From Mesorhizobium shangrilense (GTDB lineage: Bacteria > Pseudomonadota > Alphaproteobacteria > Rhizobiales > Rhizobiaceae), in NCBI RefSeq assembly GCF_040537815.1, contig NZ_JBEWSZ010000002.1, positions 310,001 through 374,000 on the forward strand: a DNA stretch of 64,000 nt, given 5' to 3'. Below are positions 9,305 to 17,616 of this stretch, in pieces (positions within the stretch are counted from its first letter, which is position 1; the number at the start of each line of letters is the position of its first letter). The notes under the pieces are model-generated. The model saw only the letters and a list, made by a program, of their open reading frames with translations, made no database searches and was not told the origin of the DNA. Made by a program: the position numbers and the translations under genes.

Positions 9305-9329
9305 CGCGCACTGGCGGGTCGCCAGCGCC
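9305..9329. terminator. Hairpin between convergent ClC and MFS genes
   Basis: In the 54 bp between the two stop codons, CTGGCG (9311-9316) and CGCCAG (9320-9325) form a 6 bp stem with a 3-base loop, flanked by further GC pairs. There is no T run on either strand, so it is only a weak candidate for a bidirectional terminator. Confidence 0.3.
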
Positions 9330-9333
9330 CGGA

Positions 9334-10977
9334 TCAATGTTCGATCGGCCCCTTCGCCATCACCAGCGCCGTGCCCGCTGTCGTCGGGCGTTCGATCATG
9401 CGGCGCACATGCGGGGGCTCGCTGCCGCTGTGCAACGCGCGTATGCGCTCGCCGATGACGGCGTCGGCATGGGTGGCCCGGCCGTTGTGGCGGATATATT
9501 CGAGCCATGTCGGCGTGTGGTAGTGCTCGATCCATATGGACGGGTTTTCAAGGTCGCGCGCCAGCGTCCAGTTGCGGGCGCCGTCACGGCGGCGAATGCG
9601 TCCGCGCTCGGCCATGGTGGCGAGGAATTCGGGCACGTCCTCCTCGCGGATCACATATTCGATCATGATAGCGATCGGGCCGCTGCGCGGCTTGAGGTCG
9701 AGCGCGAGATGCGGTTCCTTGAAACGGTTGAGCGGGTCGAGGTTGAGCACCGGCTGCTGCGGCAGCGGCAAGAGCAGGCCAATCGCGCCGCCCGCCAGCA
9801 TCGTTACGCTCGCCGCGATCAGCGCGGTTTCGGCGCCGTGCGTATCGGCGACAACGCCCCAGACCCAGCTGCCCAGCGCGATGCCGCCAAAGGTCGCGGT
9901 CTGGTAGACCGAGAGCACCCGGCCGACCACCCAGCGCGGCGTTGCCATCTGCACGGTGACGTTGAAATGGGACAGCGCGATCACCCAGCAGGCACCGCCG
10001 ACCAGCAGACCGAGCGAGGTCTGCCAGGCGTGATGGCTGACGGCGGCATTGAAGGCACAAACAGCGAAGCCGGCGAAGGCACAGCGCACCATCGTCTCGC
10101 TGGACAACAGCTGCCGCAGCCGCACGCTGATCAGCGCGCCGCCAACGGCGCCGATGCCGAAGGCGCCAAGCATGATGCCGTAGGTCAAGGCGTCGCCCTT
10201 GACCACGTCGCGCGCCACCAGCGGCAAGAGCGCCAGCACGGCGCCGGCGCTGAAGCCGAAGGCCGCTCCCCTGACCAGCACCTTGCCGATATTGGGCGAC
10301 ATGGCGACGTAGCGCAGGCCGGCGCCCATGGCCGCACCGAGCGATTCGCGCGGCAAGGTCGATACCGGCACATCAGGCTTCCAGCGCGCCATCACGACGA
10401 TGAGGCCGATATAGCTCACTGCGTTCGCCGCGAAGGCGGCTGCGGCACCGGCGGCCGCGACGATGATACCACCGATCGCCGGGCCAACGCTGCGTGTCAG
10501 GTTGAAGCCCATGGAGTTCAGCGCCACGGCCGCGGGCACCTTGTTGCGGGGAACCATGTCGCCGACGGAAGCCTGCCATGACGGGCTGTTGAGCGCCGTG
10601 CCGCTGTCGATCAGGAAAGTGAAGGCAAGCAGCGTCCACGGTGTGATCAGGCCATAATAGGTGAACACCGTCAGAAGCACCGAAACGACCAGCATGAAGG
10701 TCTGGGCGACCAGCATCACCTTGCGCCGGTCGAAGCTGTCGGCGATGGCGCCTGCGACAAGCGCGAACAGCATGATCGGCAAGGTCGTCGAGGCCTGGAC
10801 CAGGGCGACCTGATAGGGCGAGGTGGCGATGGTGGTCATCATCCAGGCGGCGCCGACGCCCTGGATCAGGCCCCCGAAATTCGAGACAAGGCTGGCGGAC
10901 CACACGGCGCGGAAAATGCCGTGCCGGAACGGCGCAAGCGCTGAGGCGCTTTCGCTTTCCGGCTTTTCATCGATCAT
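9334..10977 (-). CDS. MFS transporter (EntS/MFS_3 type) with C-terminal ABM-like barrel
   Basis: A 547-residue protein. Residues about 20-420 have the twelve-segment major facilitator pattern with the motif DSFDRRKVMLVAQ after helix 2 (compare DxxGRR), close to the EntS/DUF894 group of exporters. Residues about 430-525 are soluble, and their IEYVIREEDVPEFLATMAER and IWIEHYHTPTWLEYIR segments resemble the dimeric ferredoxin-like barrel of ABM proteins. Such C-terminal extensions are known in this MFS group. The start is supported by GGGGAAA before the ATG. Its cargo is unknown. It ends the accessory block on the fliQ side. Confidence 0.85.
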   Translation of the reverse strand: MIDEKPESESASALAPFRHGIFRAVWSASLVSNFGGLIQGVGAAWMMTTIATSPYQVALVQASTTLPIMLFALVAGAIADSFDRRKVMLVAQTFMLVVSVLLTVFTYYGLITPWTLLAFTFLIDSGTALNSPSWQASVGDMVPRNKVPAAVALNSMGFNLTRSVGPAIGGIIVAAAGAAAAFAANAVSYIGLIVVMARWKPDVPVSTLPRESLGAAMGAGLRYVAMSPNIGKVLVRGAAFGFSAGAVLALLPLVARDVVKGDALTYGIMLGAFGIGAVGGALISVRLRQLLSSETMVRCAFAGFAVCAFNAAVSHHAWQTSLGLLVGGACWVIALSHFNVTVQMATPRWVVGRVLSVYQTATFGGIALGSWVWGVVADTHGAETALIAASVTMLAGGAIGLLLPLPQQPVLNLDPLNRFKEPHLALDLKPRSGPIAIMIEYVIREEDVPEFLATMAERGRIRRRDGARNWTLARDLENPSIWIEHYHTPTWLEYIRHNGRATHADAVIGERIRALHSGSEPPHVRRMIERPTTAGTALVMAKGPIEH

Positions 10978-11254
10978 GGATATTTCCCCGCTTTCGCGTG
11001 CCGTGCCGTGGCGGCGACTCGTTTCCCCACGCCAGGTGTTGAAATTAGGGCATCGCGCAAAAAAGGACGAACGCCTCCTGGAAAAAGGTCATGGTCCAAC
11101 GTGGATTGAGGCAACGGGCGTCAGTCCGTATCCCCGCTTGCCGCATAAACGGTTTGGTGAGCCGGCTTTGCGGCTCGCCACGGGGGACGCGCAGGGAGAA
11201 TTCCATGCCGACCAGGCACCCTCGGTTTGCGGGGGCGCTGGAGCTGCTCATTGT
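10978..11254. other. Intergenic region between MFS gene and repeat; no gene seen
   Basis: This stretch holds no credible gene. It contains a short hairpin (GGTGAGCCG at 11156-11164 against CGGCTCGCC at 11171-11179, 8 of 9 pairs) and the promoter region of the minus-strand MFS gene. Small open frames here extend into the neighbouring repeat and have no recognisable protein character. Confidence 0.5.
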
Positions 11255-11339
11255 TTCAAGGAAACGCCAAACCGCTCTATCTCTTTGTCTTGACGCAATT
11301 CCGTACGGAAAACCGTTTCGTACTTTTCCTGGAATTGCT
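11255..11339. repeat. Rhizobiales-type intergenic palindromic repeat
   Basis: The run from about 11270 (CTCTATCTCTTTGTCTTGAC) through GCAATTCC (11295-11302) to GGAATTGC (11331-11338) has the layout of a short repeat I recall as common between genes in rhizobial genomes. The outer 8-mers are perfect inverted repeats, and an inner CCGTACGG palindrome is present. It abuts the fliQ stop codon, so transcripts of the flgE-fliQ operon would end in this stem-loop, which might stabilise or terminate them. Family membership is from memory; only the palindrome is seen directly. Confidence 0.6.
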
Positions 11340-11606
11340 TTAGAAGCCGTGCTGGATGCGCTCGAAGATGACGTTGGTGAATGCCGAAATCTGGCCGCCG
11401 ATGAATGGGCCGGTCAGCGCCACCACCAGCATGATGGCGACGATCTTGGGCACGAATGTCAGCGTAATTTCCTGGATCTGGGTCAAGGCCTGGATCAGGG
11501 CGATGCCGATGCCGACCGCCATGGCAACCAGCACGACAGGGGCGGAAGCGGTCAGCACCGTCCACACCGCATACTGGACGATGTCGAGTGCGTCGGCCTC
11601 GTTCAT
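11340..11606 (-). CDS. fliQ: Flagellar export apparatus membrane protein FliQ
   Basis: An 88-residue protein, the family's usual length, with two hydrophobic helices. The start MNEADALDIVQ and the conserved LIQALTQIQEITLTFVPKI segment are diagnostic for FliQ/SpaQ. Four copies join FliP and FliR in the inner-membrane export gate. An in-frame upstream ATG at 11696 would add unrelated residues lying over flgD, so the later start is right. It is the last gene of the flgE operon, and the next downstream genes are non-flagellar. Confidence 0.95.
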   Translation of the reverse strand: MNEADALDIVQYAVWTVLTASAPVVLVAMAVGIGIALIQALTQIQEITLTFVPKIVAIMLVVALTGPFIGGQISAFTNVIFERIQHGF

Positions 11607-11628
11607 GGGATCGTCTTTGCCGGAAGGG

Positions 11629-12036
11629 TCAGCTTGCCGCCTTGACTGAAACACCAGGGCCGACCGGAACTTCGGTGCCGTTCTGCAGCACGGCAATCAG
11701 GCCGCTGCTGGCGAGGCGCACCGAGGCCACCGTGCCGGTGGTCTTGCCGTCGGCCGAGGTGATGTTGCGGCCAATGAGGGCGTCGGCCTGCGACAGCGCC
11801 GACGATTGCATGATCTGGTCGAGCTTGGTGTTGGTCTGCACCGATTGCTCGACCTGCGAGAAGGTCGCGAGCTGGGCGACATACTGGGTCGAATCCATCG
11901 GCTTCGTCGGATCCTGGTTCTTCATCTCGGCGATCAGAAGCTTCAGGAAGGACTGGTAGTCGACAGCGGTCTTTGAAGTCTGCTGGCTGGTCTGGTTGGC
12001 GCCAACCGGTATCGTCGTCGTCATGTCCACGGTCAT
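11629..12036 (-). CDS. flgD: Hook capping protein FlgD
   Basis: A 135-residue short-form FlgD. The conserved region DYQSFLKLLIAEMKNQDPTK followed by the QLATFSQVEQ motif is the FlgD N-terminal signature. The protein caps the growing hook and is needed for FlgE polymerisation. Enterobacterial FlgD is about 230 residues; rhizobial forms lack the C-terminal Fn3/Tudor-like domains, as here. Its ATG overlaps the flbT stop by one base (TGATG), so translation is coupled. A second in-frame ATG lies 12 bp downstream. Confidence 0.93.
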   Translation of the reverse strand: MTVDMTTTIPVGANQTSQQTSKTAVDYQSFLKLLIAEMKNQDPTKPMDSTQYVAQLATFSQVEQSVQTNTKLDQIMQSSALSQADALIGRNITSADGKTTGTVASVRLASSGLIAVLQNGTEVPVGPGVSVKAAS

Positions 12037-12479
12037 CAGTAGCGTGCTCCCACGGCCAGCGGACGCGGGGCGCCCGGAACATCATCATTGCCGCCCAGCG
12101 CGATCCGTTCTAGCGGATAGAGCGAACGGATCGCCTTCAGCGCCTCGTAGATATGGCCTTCGCTGACCATGCGGTCGATCTGCTTCAGCTCGCTGCGGAT
12201 GCGCTCGTCCTCGAAGCTCGCCAGAAGCAGCGGCAGCGAGTGGCGGAACATGTCGCGTGCCTCGATGGCGTCCGGCGGGCTCATCAGCATGACCTGCAGG
12301 ATGAAATAGAGCTGCTTGAGCGGTGTCGAGGCCTCGTCGGCCTGGATCACATGGTTCTCGAGCAGGAACTGCACGTCGTTCATCAGTTCGACGGTGACCT
12401 TGCGGTCGACACGGATGACGGCGCCGTTGATGTAGATCTTCTCGCTCGGCTTCAGCGAAATCTTGAACGTGTTGCTCAT
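12036..12479 (-). CDS. flbT: Flagellin synthesis regulator FlbT
   Basis: A 147-residue alphaproteobacterial protein beginning MSNTFKISLKPSEKIYINGA, with the FlbT features KVTVELMNDVQFLLENHV and LYFILQVMLM. In Caulobacter FlbT acts post-transcriptionally on the 5' leader of flagellin mRNA and links filament synthesis to hook completion; in Brucella it acts positively. It lies between flaF and flgD, and its ATG overlaps the flaF stop (ATGA). Flagellin gene 26181-27173 has a strong leader hairpin that could be a target. Confidence 0.95.
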   Translation of the reverse strand: MSNTFKISLKPSEKIYINGAVIRVDRKVTVELMNDVQFLLENHVIQADEASTPLKQLYFILQVMLMSPPDAIEARDMFRHSLPLLLASFEDERIRSELKQIDRMVSEGHIYEALKAIRSLYPLERIALGGNDDVPGAPRPLAVGARY

Positions 12480-12823
12480 TGAATGCCATCCCTGATGATC
12501 TGGGACACTTCGATCAGGCCTTCGAAATTGTTGGTCCGGCCCTGGCGGATATCCTCGGTCTCACGCAGCAGCCACAGGCCAATGGAGATAAGGTTGGCAC
12601 GGATCTCCTTGGGCAGGGCGTTGTCGCTCGATCCCAGATCCTCGAGGAAAGTCGACCAGACGCGATTGGTGAAATGCAGCGCCTCGACTGCCTCCTGCGA
12701 GCCGTGGCCGATGGCCGCGGCCGCCGACAGCATGTCGATCGAGCGCGTCAGAAGCTGCCGCTCCCGGTCCCTTGCGTCGGCGACGGAGTCGGCCTGGATG
12801 TCGTCATACGAGAATTGGTACAT
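12476..12823 (-). CDS. flaF: Flagellar biosynthesis regulator FlaF
   Basis: A 115-residue protein with the FlaF pattern: MYQFSYDDIQADSVADARDR at the start, then TRSIDMLSAA and a Trp-Leu-rich C-terminal half (ISIGLWLLRETEDI). FlaF promotes flagellin synthesis or secretion in Caulobacter and Brucella and works together with FlbT. It follows flgL by 30 bp and overlaps flbT by 4 bp, giving the standard alphaproteobacterial flaF-flbT pair. Confidence 0.94.
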   Translation of the reverse strand: MYQFSYDDIQADSVADARDRERQLLTRSIDMLSAAAAIGHGSQEAVEALHFTNRVWSTFLEDLGSSDNALPKEIRANLISIGLWLLRETEDIRQGRTNNFEGLIEVSQIIRDGIQ

Positions 12824-12853
12824 CGGTGAGCTCTACCGGTCCGCTGGAAGTTG

Positions 12854-13897
12854 TCAGGTCAGGTACTTCAGCAGGCTGAGCTGCTGGAGGCGTGCCGTCA
12901 GTGCGAAAGAGTTTTCGATATGCTGCGTCAGATTCGCGACCTTGGTGGCGGCGGCGGCGGGATCGACGCCCACAAGATCGACGATGTGCCGCTCGAACAG
13001 GTCGACCTGCGTCTTCATCCGATCGCTGGCGTCGGAGACTCGCTTCTGGACGATGCCGGTTTCCGACTGAACCTGGGCGATACCGCTCAGTGCTTCGCCA
13101 ACCAGCGTCTGCGAACGGGTCACGATCGTGTCCTTCGCTGCCTGGCTCATCTTGCCGGACATCATGCTGGTGACCATGGCTGCCGCCATGGCCAGCTTCC
13201 TGATGCCGTCGCTGTTGGCACTGGTCGAGGTCGCGGTGGTTTCGTTGAGCGCAATGCGGCTGACGATCTGCTGGTCGGTCGCATTCGACATGTTGGTCTG
13301 CCAGCCGGAACCGAGGAACTGCGGCTCGACGCTGTTGGTGATGAAGTCATCCATCTGCGCGGCGGTGATGTTGGCCGCGGCCGGATCATCGGGCGTGAAG
13401 CCGAACTTGGCCACGAAGGAAGCGTCGAAGGCGGCCTTGGCGGGTGAGCCGGCCGCCGTGAAATCGTTGATCGGCTTGACGTCGGTGTTGGTGCCGGCGA
13501 ACAGATATTCGCCGTTGACGCTGGTGTTGAGGATCGAGGCAAGCTGCTGGATGGTCGTCTTGCCGGCGGATTGGGTGAGGCTCTGCGAGGAGTCACCCGA
13601 TGTCGCTGATGTCAAGCTGGACAGGAAGGTCTGCGCCACGCTGGAGAGCTGGCCGAGCGAGGTCTGCGTCGACGAAAGCCGGGCGGCGACCAGTCCGTTG
13701 GAATCGATGATGACGTTGAGCCGGTCGAGATCGCGCTGGAAGGTGACGGACTGAGCAGTGCGTCCGCCCAGCGCCAGACCGACATCGGCGACCTGGCCGG
13801 TCGAGGATTCCTTGGTGGCTTTGACCAGGTCGGACTGCATGCGCATCTGCTGATAGCGCATGGCGTTCGAAAGGGCCGCTGAGGAGACTGAAGTCAT
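12854..13897 (-). CDS. flgL: Hook-filament junction protein FlgL
   Basis: A 347-residue flagellin-fold protein. The N-terminal helix MTSVSSAALSNAMRYQQMRM and the C-terminal helices (VANLTQHIENSFALTARLQQ) form the D0/D1 coiled coil. The middle is rich in Ser, Thr and Ala, as usual for this family. FlgL with FlgK links hook to filament. It starts 3 bp after the flgK stop and is followed by flaF. Rhizobial FlgL proteins are of similar length. Confidence 0.92.
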   Translation of the reverse strand: MTSVSSAALSNAMRYQQMRMQSDLVKATKESSTGQVADVGLALGGRTAQSVTFQRDLDRLNVIIDSNGLVAARLSSTQTSLGQLSSVAQTFLSSLTSATSGDSSQSLTQSAGKTTIQQLASILNTSVNGEYLFAGTNTDVKPINDFTAAGSPAKAAFDASFVAKFGFTPDDPAAANITAAQMDDFITNSVEPQFLGSGWQTNMSNATDQQIVSRIALNETTATSTSANSDGIRKLAMAAAMVTSMMSGKMSQAAKDTIVTRSQTLVGEALSGIAQVQSETGIVQKRVSDASDRMKTQVDLFERHIVDLVGVDPAAAATKVANLTQHIENSFALTARLQQLSLLKYLT

Positions 13898-13900
13898 GGC

Positions 13901-15352
13901 TTATCCCACCGCATTCATCAGAGCCGTCATCATGTCGTCGACGGTTTTCATCATCCGGGCCGATGCCTGGTAGCTGTGTTCGAGATCGAGCATCAGCGAC
14001 ATCTCCTGGTCGATATTGACGCCGGTTGCGTTGGACAGCGCGTCGGCGCTGCGTGACGCCAGTGCCTCCTTGGCGTCGGCGGCGGTCGAAGCCTGCTGGC
14101 GTACGCCCTGGAACCAGCCGATCGAATTGGCGGCGTAGTCGGAAACGCTGGACGTTGCCGAGATCCCGGCGGCGCTGTCGAAGGTCATCGGCTTGTCAAG
14201 CCGGTCGCCATAGGCAACCAGAAGGTTGGAATAGGAGGCGCCGCCGGTGTTGGCGACATAGGCGGCGCCGTTGGCGCCACCGTCGCGCAGCAATGTAGGA
14301 TTGCCGCCGGTGCTCGGATCCATCGCGGTGTTGATGCTGATCGAAGCGGCAAGGCCGTTGACCAGCGTGCCGGCGGCCGGCACGGCCGGCGCGCCCGACC
14401 AGGTGAACAGGCCGGCGGCATTGGGCATAGAAGGCGCGGTCTCGGCAAAGGCCGTGATCAGGCCGCGCGCGGTCTCGTCGAGCTGGCTCTGCATTTTCGA
14501 GGCAACGTCGTCGCGCAATTGCAGCAGGCCGGCAAGCTTGCCGCTGGCGCTGGTGTTGCCGCCGGTTCCCGCCGAGAGCGGCACATTGTCGATATAGACG
14601 GCATTGCCGGCGACGCCAGCTGTAGAGCTCGATGACGGCGCGAAGCTGACGGTGCGCGGTATGGTTTCGAACAGCGTTGTGCCGTCGCCCGTAGTGATGA
14701 CCATGTCATTGTCGCCGCGCGTGAAGGTCGAGACGGGGACATAGTCCGCGATCTTCTTCAGCAGCGCGTCGCGCTGGTCGAGCGCATCGGAAACATCGGT
14801 GCCGGAGCGGGTCCCTGACATGACCGCCGTGTTGGCATCCTGGAACTGGTTGAGCAGCGAGTTGAGGTCATTCACGGCCGTGCCGATCTGGCCGTCGGTC
14901 TGGGTGCGGAAATCCTGGATGGCCTTTGAGCCCTGGTTCAGGGAGCGCACGACCTGCTTGGCCGCGTCGATGACGCTGGAGCCAAGGTTCTGGTTGGATG
15001 GCGATGTGGCGTAAAGCTGCAGCGCCTGCTGCAGATTGCCGATCGCGGTCGAGGGCGAGGACGCATTGTCGACGCCGTTGACCGCGACGTCGAGCTGATC
15101 CATGCCGTTGTAGAGTGCGCTCTGGCCGCTATAGGCGGACAGGGCGCTGAGGTTCTGACGGAAGAGCAGGTCATTGGTCTGGCGCTGGATATCAACCGTA
15201 CGCGCTCCTGGCGCCGTGCTGACGACGACGGAGATACGGCGCGTATAGTTCGGGTTGTCGGCGTCGGAGACGTTGCGCGAGACAACGCTCGTCTGCCGTG
15301 CGGTGTTCATAAGCGCCGATTGGGCGATGCTCAATGCGGTGGATAGCGACAT
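13901..15352 (-). CDS. flgK: Hook-filament junction protein FlgK (HAP1)
   Basis: A 483-residue protein with the conserved FlgK start SLSTALSIAQSALMNTARQT and the SRNVSDADNPNYTRR segment, and a C-terminal coil ending in LDLEHSYQASARMMKTVDDM, the flg_bbr region. It forms the first junction ring on the hook. A Gly/Ala/Ser-rich centre accounts for variable length in the family. It sits 27 bp downstream of flgE, in the order flgE-flgK-flgL. Confidence 0.95.
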   Translation of the reverse strand: MSLSTALSIAQSALMNTARQTSVVSRNVSDADNPNYTRRISVVVSTAPGARTVDIQRQTNDLLFRQNLSALSAYSGQSALYNGMDQLDVAVNGVDNASSPSTAIGNLQQALQLYATSPSNQNLGSSVIDAAKQVVRSLNQGSKAIQDFRTQTDGQIGTAVNDLNSLLNQFQDANTAVMSGTRSGTDVSDALDQRDALLKKIADYVPVSTFTRGDNDMVITTGDGTTLFETIPRTVSFAPSSSSTAGVAGNAVYIDNVPLSAGTGGNTSASGKLAGLLQLRDDVASKMQSQLDETARGLITAFAETAPSMPNAAGLFTWSGAPAVPAAGTLVNGLAASISINTAMDPSTGGNPTLLRDGGANGAAYVANTGGASYSNLLVAYGDRLDKPMTFDSAAGISATSSVSDYAANSIGWFQGVRQQASTAADAKEALASRSADALSNATGVNIDQEMSLMLDLEHSYQASARMMKTVDDMMTALMNAVG

Positions 15353-15379
15353 GCAAGTCCTTCACGGGCGGCGCCCGGT

Positions 15380-16636
15380 TTATCTCTTCAGGTTGACAAG
15401 GACGTCCATCAGGTCGGAACCGGTCTGGAAGACTTTCGAATTGGCGGTGTAGCTGCGCTGCGCCGCGATCATGTTGGTGAGTTCCTCGGCAATATCGACA
15501 TTGGAATTCTCGAGCGCGCCGGAAACGATGGCTCCGAGCTTGCCCTGATTGGCGAAGCCGATGCGAACGGTGCCGGAATCGGTGCTCTGCGAATACACGT
15601 TGCCCGGCAGCGCGGTGAGCTGGTCGGGGCTCTGAACATCGGCCAGCGGAATCTTGTAGAGCGCCTTCGACGAGCCGTCCTTGTACTGCGCGTAGATGGT
15701 GCCGTCCGAGCCGATCTGCACCTTGTCGATGGCGCTCGGCGCGTTGCCGTTGACCTGTGCGTCGGTGACGCTGAAGCTGCCGCCGAGCTGGGTCAGCTTG
15801 GACAGGTCGATATTGAGACTGGCGCCGTTCGGCACGGTAAGCGAAACGCCGGTGGTCGTGCCGGTGAGCTTGCCGGTCGTGGTGTCGAATGTCAGGTCGG
15901 CCGTGCCAAGAGCGCCACCCGCATAGGGGAAGCCGGTGCCCGGTGTGGCCTTGGACTGATCGAAGACCGCGGCCTCCCAGGTGCCGTTGCCGGTCTTGGT
16001 GAAATAGACGTCGAGCAGCACCTTGTTGCCCAGATTGTCGTAGGCGACCATCGAGGTTTTCGATGTGTATTGCGAGGTCGCGCTGTTGCCCGACGGCAGG
16101 CTGCCGGCTGCGACCGGGGTTGCGCCGGCCGGGAGATTTCCGTTGAAATAGCCGGCGGTGCTGGGCGTCGCCGTCATTCCCTGATCGGATATCTGCACAG
16201 GCACCAGGCCCTCGAAACCGTTGGCCGTGGCAGCCGGAACGCCGTTGGCATAGCTGTAGGCCATCAGCTGGTAGCCAGCCGCGTTGACCAGCCGGCCCTG
16301 GGCATCGGGAACAAAGGAGCCGGCGCGCGTCAGGAACGGCGTTCCGTTGGCATTCTGGACGACGAAGAAGCCGTCTCCATTCACAGCCAGGTCGGAAACC
16401 GAAGTTGTATACTGGAGCACGCCCTGCGCACTGACCGAGGTGCGGATCGTCGTGTTGACGCCGCCCGAATTGTAGGCGCCGCTGGTGTTTGGCATGACCA
16501 GCGTCGAAAACTCGGCGGAGGACCGCTTGTACCCCGTGGTATCGGAGTTGGCGATGTTATCCGCAACGGCGGACAGGCGGTTTGCCTGGGCGTTCATACC
16601 GGAAACGCCGGTCCGCATCATTCCGTACAGGCTCAT
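15380..16636 (-). CDS. flgE: Flagellar hook protein FlgE
   Basis: A 418-residue hook subunit. The N-terminal MSLYGMMRTGVSGMNAQANR and NIANSDTTGYKR elements and the C-terminal SNVDIAEELTNMIAAQRSYTANSK are the rod/hook family signatures. The central part carries the surface-exposed hook domains. It is the first gene of the seven-gene operon ending in fliQ and has a putative Rem-box promoter 37 bp upstream of the ATG. Confidence 0.96.
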   Translation of the reverse strand: MSLYGMMRTGVSGMNAQANRLSAVADNIANSDTTGYKRSSAEFSTLVMPNTSGAYNSGGVNTTIRTSVSAQGVLQYTTSVSDLAVNGDGFFVVQNANGTPFLTRAGSFVPDAQGRLVNAAGYQLMAYSYANGVPAATANGFEGLVPVQISDQGMTATPSTAGYFNGNLPAGATPVAAGSLPSGNSATSQYTSKTSMVAYDNLGNKVLLDVYFTKTGNGTWEAAVFDQSKATPGTGFPYAGGALGTADLTFDTTTGKLTGTTTGVSLTVPNGASLNIDLSKLTQLGGSFSVTDAQVNGNAPSAIDKVQIGSDGTIYAQYKDGSSKALYKIPLADVQSPDQLTALPGNVYSQSTDSGTVRIGFANQGKLGAIVSGALENSNVDIAEELTNMIAAQRSYTANSKVFQTGSDLMDVLVNLKR

Positions 16637-16672
16637 CGACAGGTCTCCTCAGTGCTTTGGCCACTGGCCACG

Positions 16673-16706
16673 AGGCTACGTTTTGTGTCTTGCGCGAAGC
16701 TGGCGC
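16673..16706 (-). promoter_or_regulatory. Putative Rem-box promoter of the flgE operon
   Basis: Reading the minus strand: GCGCCAG, CTTC, GCGCAAG (16695-16689), 10 bp, then TAGCCT (16678-16673). The two 7-mers differ at one base and are 11 bp apart, the clearest direct repeat in the set together with flgB. The -10-like hexamer is 36 bp before the ATG. Confidence 0.65.
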
Positions 16707-16724
16707 AAAGGCGGTTCCAGCGCA

Positions 16725-17393
16725 TCAGAAAACGAGCCGGTAACCGAGGAACCGCTTGGAATCGATGGGGTCGGCGCCGAGCTTCTCACGCAGCTTCTTG
16801 CGCAGCTTGCTGATATGGCTCTCGACCACGTTCTCCTCGACCTCTTCGTCGAAGATTCCGTAGATGGCATTGAACACCTGGGTCTTGGTGACGCGGCGTC
16901 CGCGATTGCTCGCGAGGTATTCGAGGATACGGCGTTCGCGGCGCGGCAAGGGCAGCGGCTGGCCGTCGATTTCCGGGTCGCGGCCGTCCATGAAGATGCG
17001 CATGGCACCGATCTCGGTATAGGAGACGTCTTCCTGCGCGCGGCGGCGGATGGCGGTGATGCGGGCCAGGATCTCGCGGATGTGGACAGGCTTGCGGATG
17101 ACGTCGTCGACGCCGCTCTCGAACAGCCGCAGCGTGTTTTCCAGCGAGTGCTGCTCGCTCAAGGCGATGACCGGGGCGCCGGTGCGGTCACGGATCTGGC
17201 GGGGTGAGATGGAGCCTTCCCGGCAATCGCCAATGAGGAAGGCCCGCACCGACTTCAAGTCGGTATCCGCCGCCGAGCTTACCCATTCGCCGAATTCGCC
17301 GGGCGCGAAGCCCGCGCAGGCGACGCCCTCCCGGTCGAAAAGTGAATTATAGCCTTCGGTTACGAGCTCTCGCTCGTCAACAATAACAATCAT
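16725..17393 (-). CDS. rem: OmpR/PhoB-type response regulator Rem, activator of motility genes
   Basis: A 222-residue two-domain regulator. Residues 1-115 are receiver-like with Asp6/Glu7, Asp56 in FLIGDC and Lys101 in IRKPVH. Residues 125-222 are a winged helix with [20 protein letters not shown], then [16 protein letters not shown] as recognition helix and RFLGYRLVF at the end. In Sinorhizobium meliloti Rem sits in the flagellar cluster, is activated by VisNR and in turn activates flagellar operons. No kinase gene is adjacent, and the receiver looks degenerate in its first acidic pocket and its helices. It is transcribed separately, upstream of flgE and behind the transglycosylase gene. It is the obvious candidate for binding the repeated promoter motif. 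Confidence 0.9.
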   Translation of the reverse strand: MIVIVDERELVTEGYNSLFDREGVACAGFAPGEFGEWVSSAADTDLKSVRAFLIGDCREGSISPRQIRDRTGAPVIALSEQHSLENTLRLFESGVDDVIRKPVHIREILARITAIRRRAQEDVSYTEIGAMRIFMDGRDPEIDGQPLPLPRRERRILEYLASNRGRRVTKTQVFNAIYGIFDEEVEENVVESHISKLRKKLREKLGADPIDSKRFLGYRLVF

Positions 17394-17616
17394 CGGCCCC
17401 GCCTCCGAATCAGATCATCTGCTCCGTGCCGAAAGGGGTAGCCGCTGGCGGGAATCCTGAACAACCATCATTTCTTGTAGCTAGTTTCTTGGGAGTCGGG
17501 AATCGTGTTGGTTGCATTGGCGTGCGCTCGTGCCTGCTGGCCAAGGATCGAGTGACTCATCCAGGAATGTCGCTGGAGGCGCGGAACGGGACGCATATTC
17601 GCGAGGACGAAAGCAG

